Of a DNA stretch of 64,000 bases, positions 11,755 to 26,700 are shown piece by piece. The stretch lies in assembly GCA_019633425.1 (NCBI GenBank), contig WSUB01000038.1:62001-126000 (forward strand), read 5' to 3'. This stretch comes from Tulasnella sp. 424 (taxonomy: Eukaryota; Basidiomycota; Agaricomycetes; Cantharellales; Tulasnellaceae). A program made the position numbers and the translations under genes. How positions within the stretch are numbered: the stretch's first letter is position 1; every line of letters begins with the position of its first letter. The notes under the pieces were generated by a model. That model was not told the DNA's origin. It worked only from the letters and a program-made list of their open reading frames with translations, and did not search any database.

Positions 11755-14700
11755 ATGTTTGCTAACCTGAATGACTACAACCAGGTATGCTTCATTTCTT
11801 TTGTATGCGAGAGACACCGTTGATGTATTTCACTTCCTTCGCAGGCCACCATCAAAAGCGATTCAATGACTCAGCAACCGCCCGTTCAGCTCCTCAGTCT
11901 CCCGCTGGAGTTACACGAACACATCTCGATCTTTCTTCCCGCGATTTCAATCGCTAGGCTCATGATGGGCAACTGCCATCTTCGATCCATTTACGAGAAA
12001 ATCTTGTACCGGCATATCAACCTATACGCCCAGCCTCACCGATCCAATGCACTCCTTAGAACATTCACGCTGCGCCCGGACCTCGCTCTCCTCGTCCGTA
12101 GCCTTGACATCGACCTCCGATGGAGTGAGGTTAGCACGGTCTCTGGCCAGCTGAGCATCTCACCCGCCCACCCAGCTCGACTTGGCGCCCTCGCCTCGAT
12201 GCGGAACATCAACTCGTTCGGACTCTCGGGAGTAGCGTGGCTGTGGGGCGTAGGGATGAAGGACATTCAAGACGTCGTTTCGGGAATGAGATTAACGAGC
12301 TTACGGGTACACGAGTGGTGGCCGACCCGGTCGGATCCTCATCGCCAGAACAAAGCGAGAGTTTACGCAAACCTCCTTGCAGTGTTGCAAGGCCAACCAC
12401 AGCTATTAAATCTGGAGCTCAACTATTTTCTACTCAAGATGGGAGCGGCGCATGGTAGACAAACCCCAATTGGGATCCAAAGTTCGGACATCGCAGGTCT
12501 CCGAACTCTGAAGGCCGAGGCGTACACGATTGCGTCTATCTTACCTGTTGCAGGTGAAGAACTGGAGTCGCTGGTAATACAAAGCTGGGACGGCAACAAC
12601 GGCAAGTTTCTGGCCACGTCGTTCTCCAACTTCACTGCGGCTACGGGACGAATACGCAAATTGCACCTGTCGGTGCGGTGGTATTCTTATTCTGGTTCGG
12701 ACTTACCTGCGTTGGAGTCGTTCCCGAATATTGAATCGTTCAGGATCACCGGAGTATTAGAATCCCCGCTTTTCCTGCAGCCGAAGCTTGTGGACGCGTT
12801 CTTCGAAAAGGTACATACGCTATCATCCTCGTGGCATCCTCCCCCCCCCCCCCCCCAAAAAAAAAAAAAATTCACCATCCCCGCGTAAACTTCTGTTTTG
12901 GTTTAAATCAGGTCGCCTCTCAGATCACTAACTCACCCAACCTGAACAAACTCGAAATGTCTTTCGAATTCGAGTTCCAATCCGAACCGGACCTCGATCT
13001 CTTGGGCGACGTTAGCGAGGAGCTTAGGCTAAACCTCAAAAGTAGCTGCCCTTCGTTGAAGTGGTTAATTGACCCTGCCGAACAGGAGTGGGTTTTCTTG
13101 CCAACTGAGAAGGGGAGTGGGGGTAATGCGTTCCGAGTGATGAAGGTGGGGCAGCTTTATCACGATTATGCACATTTTAGAAGCGGGGATCTGATGGAGC
13201 TTGAGTGGGACGTGTAATTTTAACGTTGGGAGTTGTAAAATACATTCGATAACACCGCTAACATGATCGAAAAAGGCGATCAATTTGACCGAGAAACGCC
13301 TTTGGGGCTGAATACCTTTCTGTACCGGGGCCGGGATTTTCTACTAGAATATTGCCGCAGATGTATGCTATAATGTATCCTAAAGCAATAGAGAAATAAA
13401 ATATGCGTTGTGGATGAAACTCAAGATGGTACGGAGTGTTGGGACGTACCGGTCCCTGCCCGGCACCCTAGTGTCCGTTGGCTGCTAGTTGAACCGACTG
13501 CCCCACGACCCAAATCAAGATGAGCCTTCGCTATTAGGCTTAGTTCTCAATAGATTTGCAACTCTAGGGACAAGAGGGTTGCCGAAAGATGGGTTTCGGG
13601 CGGATGCTTTGATGCGAGTGTTTACCTTGGCACTTTGGACGAAAAGCGCGGGGAACTTGACCTCTTCGTCCTGTCCTTAACACTGTATCGACTTTTTATC
13701 ATACTTTATTTCTTGGTTCACCCTTAAGAGATAGCTTTTAAGCTGGAAATCCGATGATTCTTAGCTTTGGCGATGTATCCTGCCCTGTCGGGGCGCACAC
13801 GGTGACTTGAACTCGTGTGGACAGAGTGAAACTGGGCTGATTGCAAACGAAAATTCGAGAAGGTCGTCCTTTATATTATCCATACTTCGTGCTTTGTACA
13901 GATACTGGGTTTCTTCTGCGTTGACAGAACAGCTATCGGGAGCAAGGGACCACATACTTCCAGCTCCTTTCCAGACTAGTACCCCGGCCTTCCTGAATAG
14001 CTACCCTCACCCGGCTGTTTTGGAGACTCTAGGACAGTCAGAAACATTCTTGAGCTATAGGCCTCACCGTACACCTGGTCTCTCTTTTATTCGTGGCGGC
14101 TTTGGGTCAATGCAGCTGTTCGGCGTTCAGGGGCGGGGTGGTCGTTTGGTGACTCTCAGAACTCGTGGGATTAGTTTATAAAGCCTGAATTGATCATATT
14201 TGAGTATTAAATACTGTACATTATGAATTTGAAGTGGCTTCTAATGTGGGTCAGGTAGAAGTTACGAGGTCGCGTCGAGGGGAGGTCGCGTAGAAAACGA
14301 ACTCTGCCACGGTCCCCACGTGGATCCACACGCTTGGTTTGGTTCGGCCCTCTCGTCACCTCTGCCTTTGGGCCCGTCCCTTGTTTGAATCACGCCTCTC
14401 TGTTTGGTAGCATGAATGAGTCCAACCAGGTATGCATGCTTCGTTCCGTTGTATGCGGAGGACACCGTCGATGTACCTCTCTTCCTTTGCAGGGCACGAG
14501 CAAAAGCTGTTCCATGACTCAACAACCATCTAGCCGGTTCCCCAGTCTCCCCCTCGAGTTACACGAACATATCTCAATCTTCCTTCCCTCAAGTTCAATC
14601 CGTACTCTCATTTTGGCCAACGGTTTACTTCAATCCATTTACGAGAAGATCCTGTATCGACATATCAACCTTTACGCCCAGCCCCGCCGATCCAACGCAC

Positions 14701-17700
14701 TCCTCAGGACCTTTACGCTACGCCCGGACCTCGCTCTCCTTCCCCGTAGCCTTGATATTGACCTCCGATGGTGTGAGGTTAAGACGCTCTCTGGACCACG
14801 GAGCCTCTCGCCCGCCCACCCGGCTCGAGTCGACGCACTCGCCTCGGCGCGGAACATCAAGTCGTTCGGACTCTCGGGAGTAGCGTGGTTGTGGGGCCGA
14901 GAGATGAAGAGTATCCAAGATGTCGTTTCCAAAATGAGATTGACGAGCTTACGGATACACGAGTGGTGGCCCATGCAGTCGGAGCCTGATCCCCAGCACA
15001 AAGCGGAAGTTTACACAAACCTCCGCGCTGTTTTGCAAGGCCAACCGCGGCTACTAAATCTGGAGCTTAAATATTTTCTATTGAAGATGGAAGCGGCGCA
15101 AGGTAGACAAACCCCAGTTGGGATCCAAAGTTCGGACATCGTCGGTCTCAGAGCTCTGAAGGCCGAGGCGTACACGGTTGCGTCTATCCTACCTGTTGCC
15201 GGTGAAGAACTGGAGTCTTTGGAGCTGTACAATTGGCAGGGCAACAACGTCGACTTCCTAGCCACATCATTCTCCAGCTTCACAGCAGTTACCGGACGAA
15301 TCCGCAAGCTGTGCCTGTCGATGCGGTGGATTGATGATTCGCGTTGGGACTTCGATTTTGGACCCGTGCTGGGGTTATTCCCCAATGTCGAATCACTTAA
15401 GATCATTGGGGTAACGAACTTTTCGCCTCTTGATCAGCCGACGCTTTTGGCCTCGTACTTCGAAAAGGTGTGCACACTTTTATACTAATGCTTCCTCTCA
15501 GCTCTGAATTTTATCCTCCATCCTGCAAATTACCGTTGGTTGAAACCAGGTCGCTGCTCAGATCACCCACTCACCAAACCTGATCAAACTCGAAATGTCT
15601 CTCACATGGGAGTTCCAAATCCAACGATCAAAGTATTGCCTCGAAGACATTGAAGAAGAGCTTAGGCATAATCTCAAAAGGAGCTGTCCTTCTTTAAAAA
15701 CCTTCATCAACCCGATAGAGCAGGAGTGGGTGTTCTTGCCATCTGAGGAGGAGGGTGGGAGTAACGCGTTTCAAGCGGTCAAAGTTGGGCAGCTCTACCA
15801 TAATTGTGCGAGTTTTAGAAGCGGGGATCGGAGAGAACTTGAGTGGAACGTGTAATGTTGAGAGCTGTAACCCACATACATAACATAGGAATCTGTCTAG
15901 GACGGCGAAGAATGCTGCGAGAAGAGCCGTGGAAAGACTGGACAAGGAAAAGATGTTTATAGTGCGGTCTTGGGAAGTGGGAGTGAGCGTGGAAGAGGGA
16001 AGTTTAATATCATCATCGAACACGGTTTTGCCTTGGACTGGCAGGACTCATCCCGGGCAACGCGAGGGCGAGGAACGTTGAACTGACACCGGCAAAGAGG
16101 CCTGCCTACACAACAATCAATAATCCAATAGAAATGAGGCGGGACCAAGGGAACTCACGAAAGTGAGCAAAACCTCTAGATTGGCTGTCAAGCCATGGGC
16201 CCAGGAGTCAATAGGCCAGATCAGACACAGCCTCGTATCTCTCCGTGCTTCTAACCACTCACACATCTCCATCTATCTCATCCTGAATCTTGTCGTACCA
16301 TTTGAAAGCTCTCCCCGTCTTCGCCACATTTTGGAGGGAAACAGGGGATCTGCTCTGGAAGAATGTTCATTGCGATTGAAGGAGACGGGTTGGGTGGACT
16401 CTCCAATTCAACGTTCTGTTCGCAGAAGCCGAGTGGTGGAGGGTACGGTGCCCTCGCTAGAAGGATCTGGGAGCGAGCCCGAGACCTCACGTGACGTCAC
16501 GTCGGGAGAGTAGTGGAAGTCCGAATAACGGTCCGAAGCGTTCTTACCCATGCCCTTCTCCCGATGATTACACAAAGATCGCCTATGAGGGTATATTGTA
16601 TGAATTTAATAGAGTCGAACATCCTACTTTTAAAGACATGGTCAGACTCCCATTGTTTAAATCTACCGAAGAAGGTATCCAAAAAGCCCAGAAAGAAAGA
16701 AAGTTTATCCAGAAACACGAGAGAGTCCCTTCATTCGACTGCCCGTGACATCTTCTGTGTTAATACCATATGCTTCGGGTCCGATGAACAGGTGGGATCT
16801 TGCGAGACTCTCCTAAGATAACGTCGCCGGCTTCCACATCCTTCGCCAAGTCCCACAGGAAGAAGTCGATTAACACGGACGTGACCTCTTCGCTGTTAGC
16901 ATTGATCCCTCGGATGTCGACGATGGCCTCCTTGACTCGTTCCACAGCAAGGATACTCGCTGCCCGGATAGCAACCTCAGATTCACTTCCGTAAGGCAAG
17001 AGCTGTCCGGATTTGAGTTGAGCTGGTAATGGGGGAGGATTGGGGAAGAAGAACGTGAGCTAGACCTCCGAGAGATAGGAGAGATCAGCTTGGCTTACCG
17101 AGGATCTCAGGAGCGTAGTCGATGATACCGAGTGTATAGAGGATTTGCGGGACGCGGTAGTCGGCGAACATGGTGAGTTGGCCGATCCCGTTCGGGAATA
17201 TCGGGTGTTGGGTGTTGGCTTGAGAAGGAAGAGGATGGAAGGCAGCCCTATTAGGAAATTGAAAAGGGGGATTATAGCGTAAGCGAAGAAAAGTTCGAGT
17301 CGGACAATTTAGATGTTCGCCGCACCATGTTTCAGCGAGAAGAATCTGAGCCCGTTTTAAAAACATAACTGTAGTTCCCAAAAGTATCCTTGCACGTTAG
17401 CCGCCCGGTGTACTTACTGAACCAGGCGGAGAGTATCAAAACTGGAGTCATACCTTTCTTGCCCTTCCAAGAAACCTCGTCCCTAAAATCCTCGAATTCC
17501 TCGACGACCATTTGGACCAACTGCAACGCCGTCCGTTCATCTCCGTACTTTTTCTTCCACGCTTCAATCAATCCCACGTAAGAGCCTTCGAATCGAGTGC
17601 AAAGAACCTTAGAAACTCGACGGAGGACGTTGATCCGTTCCGCGAGCAGGGGGATGGATTCGACGTCGGCCGAGCCTTGTTCGCGACCTGACGCGAAGAG

Positions 17701-20700
17701 CTGCTCGATCACCGAGTCGGGGCATAAAGAAGGGTCTGAGAGGAAGATGGGACTGGTTATAGGGACGCCGCGTGAGAGAGCTAAAGCGCTTGCAGAGAAG
17801 GGGAATTTGGGTCAGAACGAAGGGTACCGACCCCACGAGATGCAATGTAGTAAGCCCATACCTCTGTTCGTTGCCGCAGGGAGAGACCAGTAGCCCGTAT
17901 ACTTCGTCATAGAGGCTCCAGAGTTCGTGGTAGTAACAGCAGAGTACTCCTCCCGAGTGGGTGACAACCCCGCTGACTCCAACTCCTCAGGAAACGCAGC
18001 AAGCCACCCATCCTCGTACCACGCAACACCATACCTCTCCTCCCCACTTTTATCCGACCAAAAAGAGAAGTTCATAGCCGAGATGAAGAAAATCCAATCC
18101 AGAGTGCGCTTCACGGCGGGTTGGGACATGTACGCGTCGATGGCCGCCGCCCCACCGGAGCTTGGAGGAACGGGGGGGATGAAGTGCAGTGGTTGAGTCC
18201 GCCATGTCGACGGTGCGTACGATGTGTCTGACATGCGAGAGTGGATCTAAAACGGGTGCCAGGGTGAGCGTCGAGACGGAGGCGCAAAGCAAAATAAGAC
18301 GTGTCTAAATTTCGGGTGGCTTGGGTTTTGGCGTAAAAGAAGATTCCGCTCACATATTTTGAAGCCGCTTTGATACCGTCTTCATTGAGGTTGACGAGCC
18401 TCTGAGTCGACTAGAGGCAAGAGGAGATGAAGAATAGAGTTAGCTCCACGAAACCACACAAGAGGGCGGCAAGCTTGGACTACCTTGTACACGTATTCAG
18501 ACGACGTGATCACCGGGTTTTTCTCCTCTGTTTTGCTGGTACCCACGGTACTGAGGCGACGAGCGTGTTGAAGCTTTGGGGAGGTGCATTCGACTAGGAC
18601 GGTCATGGTCGCTCGTGGAGTGAGGTTGAATCGTTCGAAAAGCATGATTTGAGTTTTGGCGGGTTCAGTAAGTACGTGATCCGGATGGGGTGATTTGGTG
18701 CGTGCCTAGAAGAGGTTCCTGACTCTTTTTCGCGTGGCCTGGAAAATTCCCCGTTCCGTCGGTTTCACGCGGCGCGGCGTTTTTCCCGCGTTCACAAGGT
18801 TCGTGCGACCAACCCACCCATCCTTGTTGAGGTCGTTCCATTCCATTGATATTCGGCAAACCGCGTTATCTGACTTTCGAGTCCAACTATATTCCGAAGT
18901 AACACAAACCTGCTCTCATCGAGCTTCTATGCCGTGAACTCTCCTCCGTAATCACGATCCGGCTGCGGGAGCAATACTCGCACCAAAGTTAGACTTGATC
19001 GAGGTATCTGGTCAGCCTCAGCTTAGTCCAAAAAAAGATCTTCTAACTAGCCTAATTTATTTAAGAGGGTGTCCTGCCGTCATTATTCTGCTCAAGCATC
19101 ATTCCCTACGTCACGGAGAACAAGCCACACTTGGACCTCCGAAAATGCGACACTAGCGCCACATTCCAATGCTAAAATCGATACGACTTCTTGAATCGCT
19201 CACTCAAAGCTAATTTATCTAGCCCTCGAGGATTACTTTCGGCAACTATGTAGGTTCTGGCTCTCGAGACCCTTGCTGGCAGCTTAGAGTAGGGGTCCGA
19301 CCCCATCGATTGGTAAGTCTTTGATGACCAAACCACTTCGAGGTCCTGAGGACGGCGTGATCGCCATCGTTGAAAACACCGTGACGATCGAGTGCAGGGC
19401 TTGACGTTATTTCGACCACGTTGAAGAACGAATGAGGCCTTGTTTCCTTCTCTCCATCTTTCCTGAACGCCGAGCTAAGCCTACTCGGCGATGCATATGG
19501 CTGGCTCTACATATCTCGCTATCTTTGCCCTAACACTCGGCTAACTCCTCTTCGCTGGCATATATCTTTGCTGGTGGCTTGGTTCTGATATAAATACGTG
19601 GCGCTAGGAAGGTCAGTGACGGCACCGGACGCTGTCCTCGCTCAGGGTGGGGATGTCCATATGAGTTTGAGCTCGAAGTTGTGGACGTGGATGGAAGAAA
19701 TAATAACCACTCCTGGGAATGATCTAACTGCGGAGAACGAAGAACGATAACGCTTCTATAGCATCTTTCGGTCATGAGAAATAGGTCGGGTGGGTCGGTG
19801 GGATTCGCGATAGTGGCAATGGGGGTATGGTGGTGGTTCATACTACGACTGCAGACTGTCACAACGCGCACCTCCCATAGGAGGAAAATGAGTCAACAAG
19901 TCACACTTGGTCTTCGACTGTGGACAGTTCAACGTCCGATAAACATCCAATTCCTCCAGCTTCCCACTTGTTCGTCCTGGGCGCAGTGTTCGGTGTTAAG
20001 CCAGGCTCACGTGATTCCTCTTCCGCTCGCCGGAAGCTTTCGGTCAAATTCGTATTGAAAGAAAACGGAACTCGGTGCAACTGGCGTAAGGAAGCTCAGT
20101 GACGGCACTGGACCCTTTATCAGGGTGGGTGAGGTCCAAGCGAGTGCGAGCTCAAAGTTGTGAACGTGGTCATACCCACCCTCCGGGAATGCTCTGGCGC
20201 CCTACATAAAATACCGCTTCTATTCTTCGCGGTTGCGGTTCGCGATGTGGCAACTGGGGTGTGGCGGTGGTCCGTGTGAGGAATGTTCTGTCGCCACTTC
20301 CCTTTGTAGGAAAATGAGTCAACAAGTCACACTTGATCCTCGCCTGTGGACGTTTCAACGCCCGGTGAACATCCGATCTGGGGCTCTTCGTCCTCGGTAC
20401 AGCTTTCGGTGTTGAGTCGGGCCCACATGGTCCCTTGTCCCCCTCCGCCCGAAGGTCTCGGACAGCGTCATATTGAAAGGAACCGGATCTCATGCTCAGT
20501 GCAACGACTGGTTCTAAGAAGCCCTTGCATTAGGTTGAGAACCATCTCAAGGAGAGTATATCCGTATATGTGTACGCTGCTAGATCAGGCAAGTCCTACC
20601 CGAGGTTCTCAGCAGGACCTCCTGAGCATTCCCCAAGTTGGAGTTTGACCTTGCCCATCGTGTCGCGTCCCATGTCCGGCAACTTAACAAAAGCCGATAG

Positions 20701-23700
20701 ACTGCAGTGTGGTCCTTTATATGAGAAGGGAAAAGATTCGGAAACCTGGGCTTCGTGGTTACGGCCCTGAAGAGTTCCGTCTCCATCACGTCTCGTCTAG
20801 TGTTCCTCACTGCCCGAGACTGCATACTGAACGACTTCCCGTAGGAATTTTCGGGACACTTGACACCCCGGCACTCGCGTACCTGGGGCTTTTTCCCTGA
20901 CCACTCGCCCAACTGCCGATGAGTGTCGTACCGCAGCTTTCAGATTCACCCAAAATTGTGTGATTTTCGACCTCAAACCTACCCCGTCATCCGTCAAAAT
21001 ATTCTCGCATGGGCGGAGAGAACTTTGGATGGTTTGACGTGTGCACCTGTGCTGTATTTGGTGGGCGAAGGGAGTCGGGCGTCGGTGGTACGGCGGATTT
21101 GGCGGCGTTAAGGGAGTGTCGTCGAGGACAACGCTCAAAATCAGAGTGCAAAGAGGGGTACTGGTGGCACAAGGTGCAGAAACACCTCTGTTGCCGGCGA
21201 GAGCCGAAAGCGACGGAGATCCGAGTCAAACTCCGCTCGACCTCGCACCGGATTTCCCTTTGTCCGTCACCCGAGCTTGGTCAGCGGCCTAACGGAGGTT
21301 GACCTCGCTTTCGGCTCTCACCAGCAACAGAGGTGAGTCAGCACCTTGTGTGGGGAGCCTTTACACTTCGCTTCGAGGAGTTTCAATGGACAGATTTTCC
21401 TGATCAAGACGGTCACCCACATCAGGTAAATATTAGATTTTTCCCTGACATTTCCCTGAGTATCAGAACTAAACTCGACCATTCCGGCTTCTTCCTTTCT
21501 CTCCCTTTTCTCTCAAGTGCCACCATGCAGGCTAGGAGGATTCCGATGTACGCTTCAATACACTCATACAACGAGAGCAGTGAAGGGGCGTGGGGGCTGG
21601 GGTTTTGATCGACGTTATATATGCATTAAGAGTCGAGTTCACCGTATTTCTTGGTCCTCAATTTACACAACTACCCTCGCCTCCCTCCTCTCCCCCTTCA
21701 CCTCCTCCCTCCTTCATTCTCCCTTCCTACCGTCCTCGCTGGTGCGATCATCATGACCGAGTGGAAAGATCCTTCCGAGATAGCCTACCACGCCAAGGTC
21801 TTCTGTCAAATATTGCTCGTCATCATGGGATTCTACGGGTGAGCCACCTCAGCTTTGAACAATTGAAAAGCTCAACGAGACCTCTCTGACACTCTATTCG
21901 ACCTCGGATCTCTCCCATTGTGAACACAATCGTTGTTACCATATATTGCCCCCTTTCTCTGGGGATTTCGGCGTTTCCGCACCGCCCTGAACCCTTTCTC
22001 ACGCTTCGCCCCACACGCGCGCCACCAATTAACCTAACCTAAAACTCCAACCTACCTGCCCCTTCGCCTTTCATCCCCGATTCAGATGGGAGGTGCTTTG
22101 CGGATTCAGCTTCGATGTTATGCTCATCAAAAAGTTGCTTAATCGGGAGCTGAAGCGGTCCAGCCCTACGGTGGTATACTTTTTCTGCAAATACGGCACG
22201 TTGATAGCTATCATTGGACTGTGAGCTGGGTGCTTTCCGGACAACGAGACCCTAGGTGCTGATGTATCCTGGCTCTAGGAACATCACCAACAACGTCACG
22301 AATAACCTGCCTTGTCAAGCTTTCTACACGGTAATAGGGACCACACTTCTCCCATACAAAAGGTATAATCTAACGATTCCGCTGCACGGTTCTTCCAGAA
22401 CAACCAATTCTGGGGCAACGTAGCAGTTGGCGGAGCGTCCACTCTCTTAATGTTCCGCTCGTTACGGACTTACTACGCCAAAGCAGAACTACCCATTCCA
22501 GGCTCGAGGAAGCAACGTTGGACATGGCGGACGCTTCCCAAGCTCAAAGTGCTGCTTTACCTCGGGAGCGCGGGTCAATGGGCGATATTGCTGTACTGTG
22601 TCACAACGGGTAGGTCGCCACCTCCGGCCTTTATTTCGCAACCCGAGTCTAAAAAGCGCTCTTATAGGCAAAAGCGCTAGAGCACCGGATGGCTCTTCGT
22701 GCGTCGTTACGGGTAACGATCCAACAATCTTGACGGCGCTTTATTGCTACAGTGAGCTGGTTGCGCCTACCATCATTCCTGCTGCGATTGACGCGTTTTG
22801 CTTGATCGGTCTCAGCTATGGCATTCGATTTTGTGGTCCTCGCCGTTTGCGCCATCGGACTGATCAGAATCCCCTCTCCTGAATCGCGGGTATGGAGATT
22901 GGTGTGCTACGATGCGATATTATACTGTGCAGGTGAGCGACTTCGGTTGTGGTGTTGAAATCCAGCGACATTCGCTCACCGGTTGGTATTTTGAATTTTG
23001 AAGTCGCGTTTTCGGCTAACGCCGTCGCAACGGTATCCGATAGTCGCTTCTGTCGCGTTTATCGGTTTTACTAACGAGTCCCAATTTTGATGTTGCTTTT
23101 CACAGGTTTTGGTCGTTCTTCGCCTCAATCGTGAGTGCTCCATGACCTTTGACCTGCGTAAGTCTACGGGTTAACCGGGATATCTCTTGGTCTTTTAGCT
23201 ATCATGGAGGTCATGTTCTCTGTTCCCGCCTGCGCTCTAAGGTTTGGGGAAGCATAGCATATAGCCATCCGGATCCGGTTGACTGATATCGTGCTCTCCT
23301 GCATAGTGCGGTCGTTGCATGTCGTTCCTTCAGGCGGCTGAATAAACCGCGTAACTCGAGCAAAGTGGGGTACGTTTCCTACTTTCCACCTTCTCTCGGA
23401 GTCCCACTCAAAGATCCCACTCATCTTTTCTTAGACCCGGAAATATCGTCCGCAAGGCCAACCTCGACGGACCAAGCCAATCGAACCAACCAGCCTACCC
23501 TCACCTCCGACCAACTGTCTACTTCCCCGACGTTCTTCCCCGACCCCCTCGCGGGCGCCCTCCTTACGCGCACCGCAACACCGAAACCGGAGACCTACAA
23601 TCTCATTTCAACGTCGAAGAAGTCCACACTATCTCCGTTCCCGTCACCAGCATCAACGCGAGTCGGAACGGGGAAGTCGCCTCTATGCCGCCGAGACACT

Positions 23701-26700
23701 CCCTCGTCCGGACAACTCCCGTGGCGCTGCCGAAGAGCAAGAGCTTTTCCGAAGACGAGATGGTATCCCGAGATTCGTCGACGGACGGCTCGGATATTGC
23801 GGCCTGCGGCGTGCAAGGGTACGGGTACGGATTGGGTACGGCGAAGCATGTGCCTCCGACCTTGATATCAAAGGCGTTTTCCCGGTCGTCTAAGAAGGAC
23901 TCGGAGTCGCACGGCACTTCGACGGGGACCGGGTCGGGGATCGTTTTCGCGAGAACGCATCTCTGGCGTTTCTAAATGCTTCGTTGATATCGATGAAAGG
24001 AACTCTTTGTACATTCGAACTCCGTCCCCCGCTGTGACGTGGGACGTTCATTCTATTTTCGTTATCTCTCCTTGAGTTGCTTTCAATCTTGTTCCTTACA
24101 TAAAGTTCGTTCATATATGATTTCGCGTTTTGAACCTGCGGACATAAAACGCCTCGTTCTGGCAGAAGTCTTAGGCCGCCTGTGGATCAGATTGCCAACT
24201 TGCAATACAACGAGAAAGCAATCGTGACCTGAGAGGGAACATGTTTCCAACATGGAAGAGTCACGGCTCGTGACCGTGACATGTTAGAACCTCTAACACG
24301 ACCTAGGCATTTCCGGAAACACGGGTCGTGTCCGAGCGATGTCTCGCCCGTATTGTGTTCGTGTTATAGTGGTGCTTTCGCCTAAAACATAGAACTTACA
24401 CGGTGAAGATATCTCGAGTGTTCAAGGGATGTCACACCCATGCTAAATCCATGCATCGCGCGCGTGTCAAGCTTTCTGACATGTCCTAATTATGATGAGT
24501 GTTAGTATTGTTTACAGATAGCCTGTCTGCGGCATGCTATAATCATGTAGTCTCTCCCTGCATGTACAAGACAAACAAAGTGACTGATAACTGATACTGA
24601 AGTGTCCATTGCATGACCTCGGTCGCCCAATCGCCAGTTGCCAACATGGATGTGGGTTTTTGGGGAGGGAGAAATATCTCCGAGAAAACCTGAAATTTTG
24701 TCAGCGATTTTGCAGAGGGTTAAAACCGAGAGAGAAGATCTCAGATTCTCAGAGAGTTTTACTTTCGAGATTTTCTTCAAAACTGTGGAATTTTATATAG
24801 TGATTTTATATTCTCTGAAAACCATATGTAAAACCTAGAATCTATCCTGGAAATCGACGATAAAATCTTTTGGAAATACCTCTGATTTTATCCTAGGTAT
24901 TTAGGTACATAAAATCGAGGGGAAAACTCAAGGTTTTACCTTGAAGATTTAATAGGCGAATAAAAGTGGGTAGAGAATACCCACGGTTTTTCAGTGGATT
25001 TTATGTCGGTTTTCTCGGTCAGAAAACGGCGTTTTACGTCCTGTGTTATAAAGCATCCACCTCAAGCCTCTCATGAAATGTCGCTGCATATATACCTCAA
25101 CTGCTCAGTCGATCTTGATTGCCTCGGAACAATGTCGCCTCTTCAGGCGCTAAACTCTCGCACCACTCACGGTTCCACACAAGACCCATCACTCTGCCCT
25201 AGACACCTGCGCCAACTCTCAGCAGCATTTCCCTTCGGGCGGAAATGTAAATCTTCGTAATCAGACCAGGAGCTTGGTTTTACTCGTGATGTGGAATTCC
25301 GTTAGACGGGTTGGACGTGGAAGTTCGGCGGCGCGTGCTGGAGTTAGCGGCTCCGAGGAGGGGGAGAAGAGACAGGAAGTTGGTGAAGAATGCGGTCGAG
25401 AGCTGAATCTCGAGAGCACTTTATGAACCGGAGAATACGGCTCCGTCGAGTGGTAACTCCCTCTCTGAGGCGGGTCATCCGTTCAACCTCCGCCGTTGTT
25501 GGGAGGTTGGGTTCTTCCTCGACGGTCATCGAATGCATGTCTCGGCCTCTATGTAATCTACCACCTTAATTCTCAGGATTGTCTTTCTCTTAGGCTGTGG
25601 CACTATCTAGCTCATTTTCATGGGTTCCTTCTTACATCCCTATGGCCGATCCTACCTCTTCCCCGTAGTTTGCTCTGAACATCACCCCCCGTTTCGCTTT
25701 TCCTCTCTCTACTTTCGGGTATCTAGCTTTCGAATCTAGATATTTTCAAGTTACAATGTACCTCAGGCCTCTCTTGCTTTTTCTCTCGCTCTTACCTTAA
25801 GGGCACTGACGTTCGTGTGGTGGCTTTTCCTACTAGTAAAGGAAAGATTTGGTAAGAAAGGAGATCGTGATAGTAGATACTCCAGATTCCCGCCGGCATT
25901 ATCTAGGAGAACTGGTAGTAGACCTTTTAGAAAGATCAGTCAGGTCGTCCTTGGCACTGTAAGCATGAGCTCATGCAAAGAGCTCGATGTGGGGTGCCGA
26001 CTTGAGGCCCTACCATACCTGGCAGGACATCGTCACTTACATAGATGTTCCACATAACGATATTAATGGTCATTATAATTACATATTCGCTGTCGCGTTC
26101 GAGGTTTTCCCTTACGCTATTTCTCAATGAACTTCCGCCCGAAACATCACTTCGTCCCACCGGATTCAGCACCGATTTCCGCACCACCCGGAGCAATCAA
26201 CACCTTATAACAACTTTCGACATTCGGTTCCGGGGTCGGCAGGTATGGTCGGAGCCGGAGGTACTTGGAGACCGACTTCTCGGTAAGTGTCGTCGGGACC
26301 GTTTGGAGCGTTGGGCTTAAGTTGTTTGGTCAATCTCAGCTTATAATTAGTCTAAAAAAAATTCGAGCTCCTAACCAGCCTACGTAATCTATCCAAAGGC
26401 GCCTCCGGTGCCGTAATCATTCTGCCCAAGCATCATTCCCTACGTCACGGAGAACAAGCCACATTTGGACCTCCGAACATGCGACGCTAGCGCCACATTC
26501 CAATGCTAAAATCGATACGACTTCTTAAACTGCTCACTCAAAGCTAATTTATCTAGCCCTCGATGATCCCTTGCGGCACCTTGTTTTCTGACGCGAAAAG
26601 CTCCTAAAGACCCGTGCTGTCAGCTTAGAGTAAGGGTCTGACCCCATAGATTGGTAAGCCTTTGAAGACCAAATCACTTCGAGATCCTGATGACGGCGTG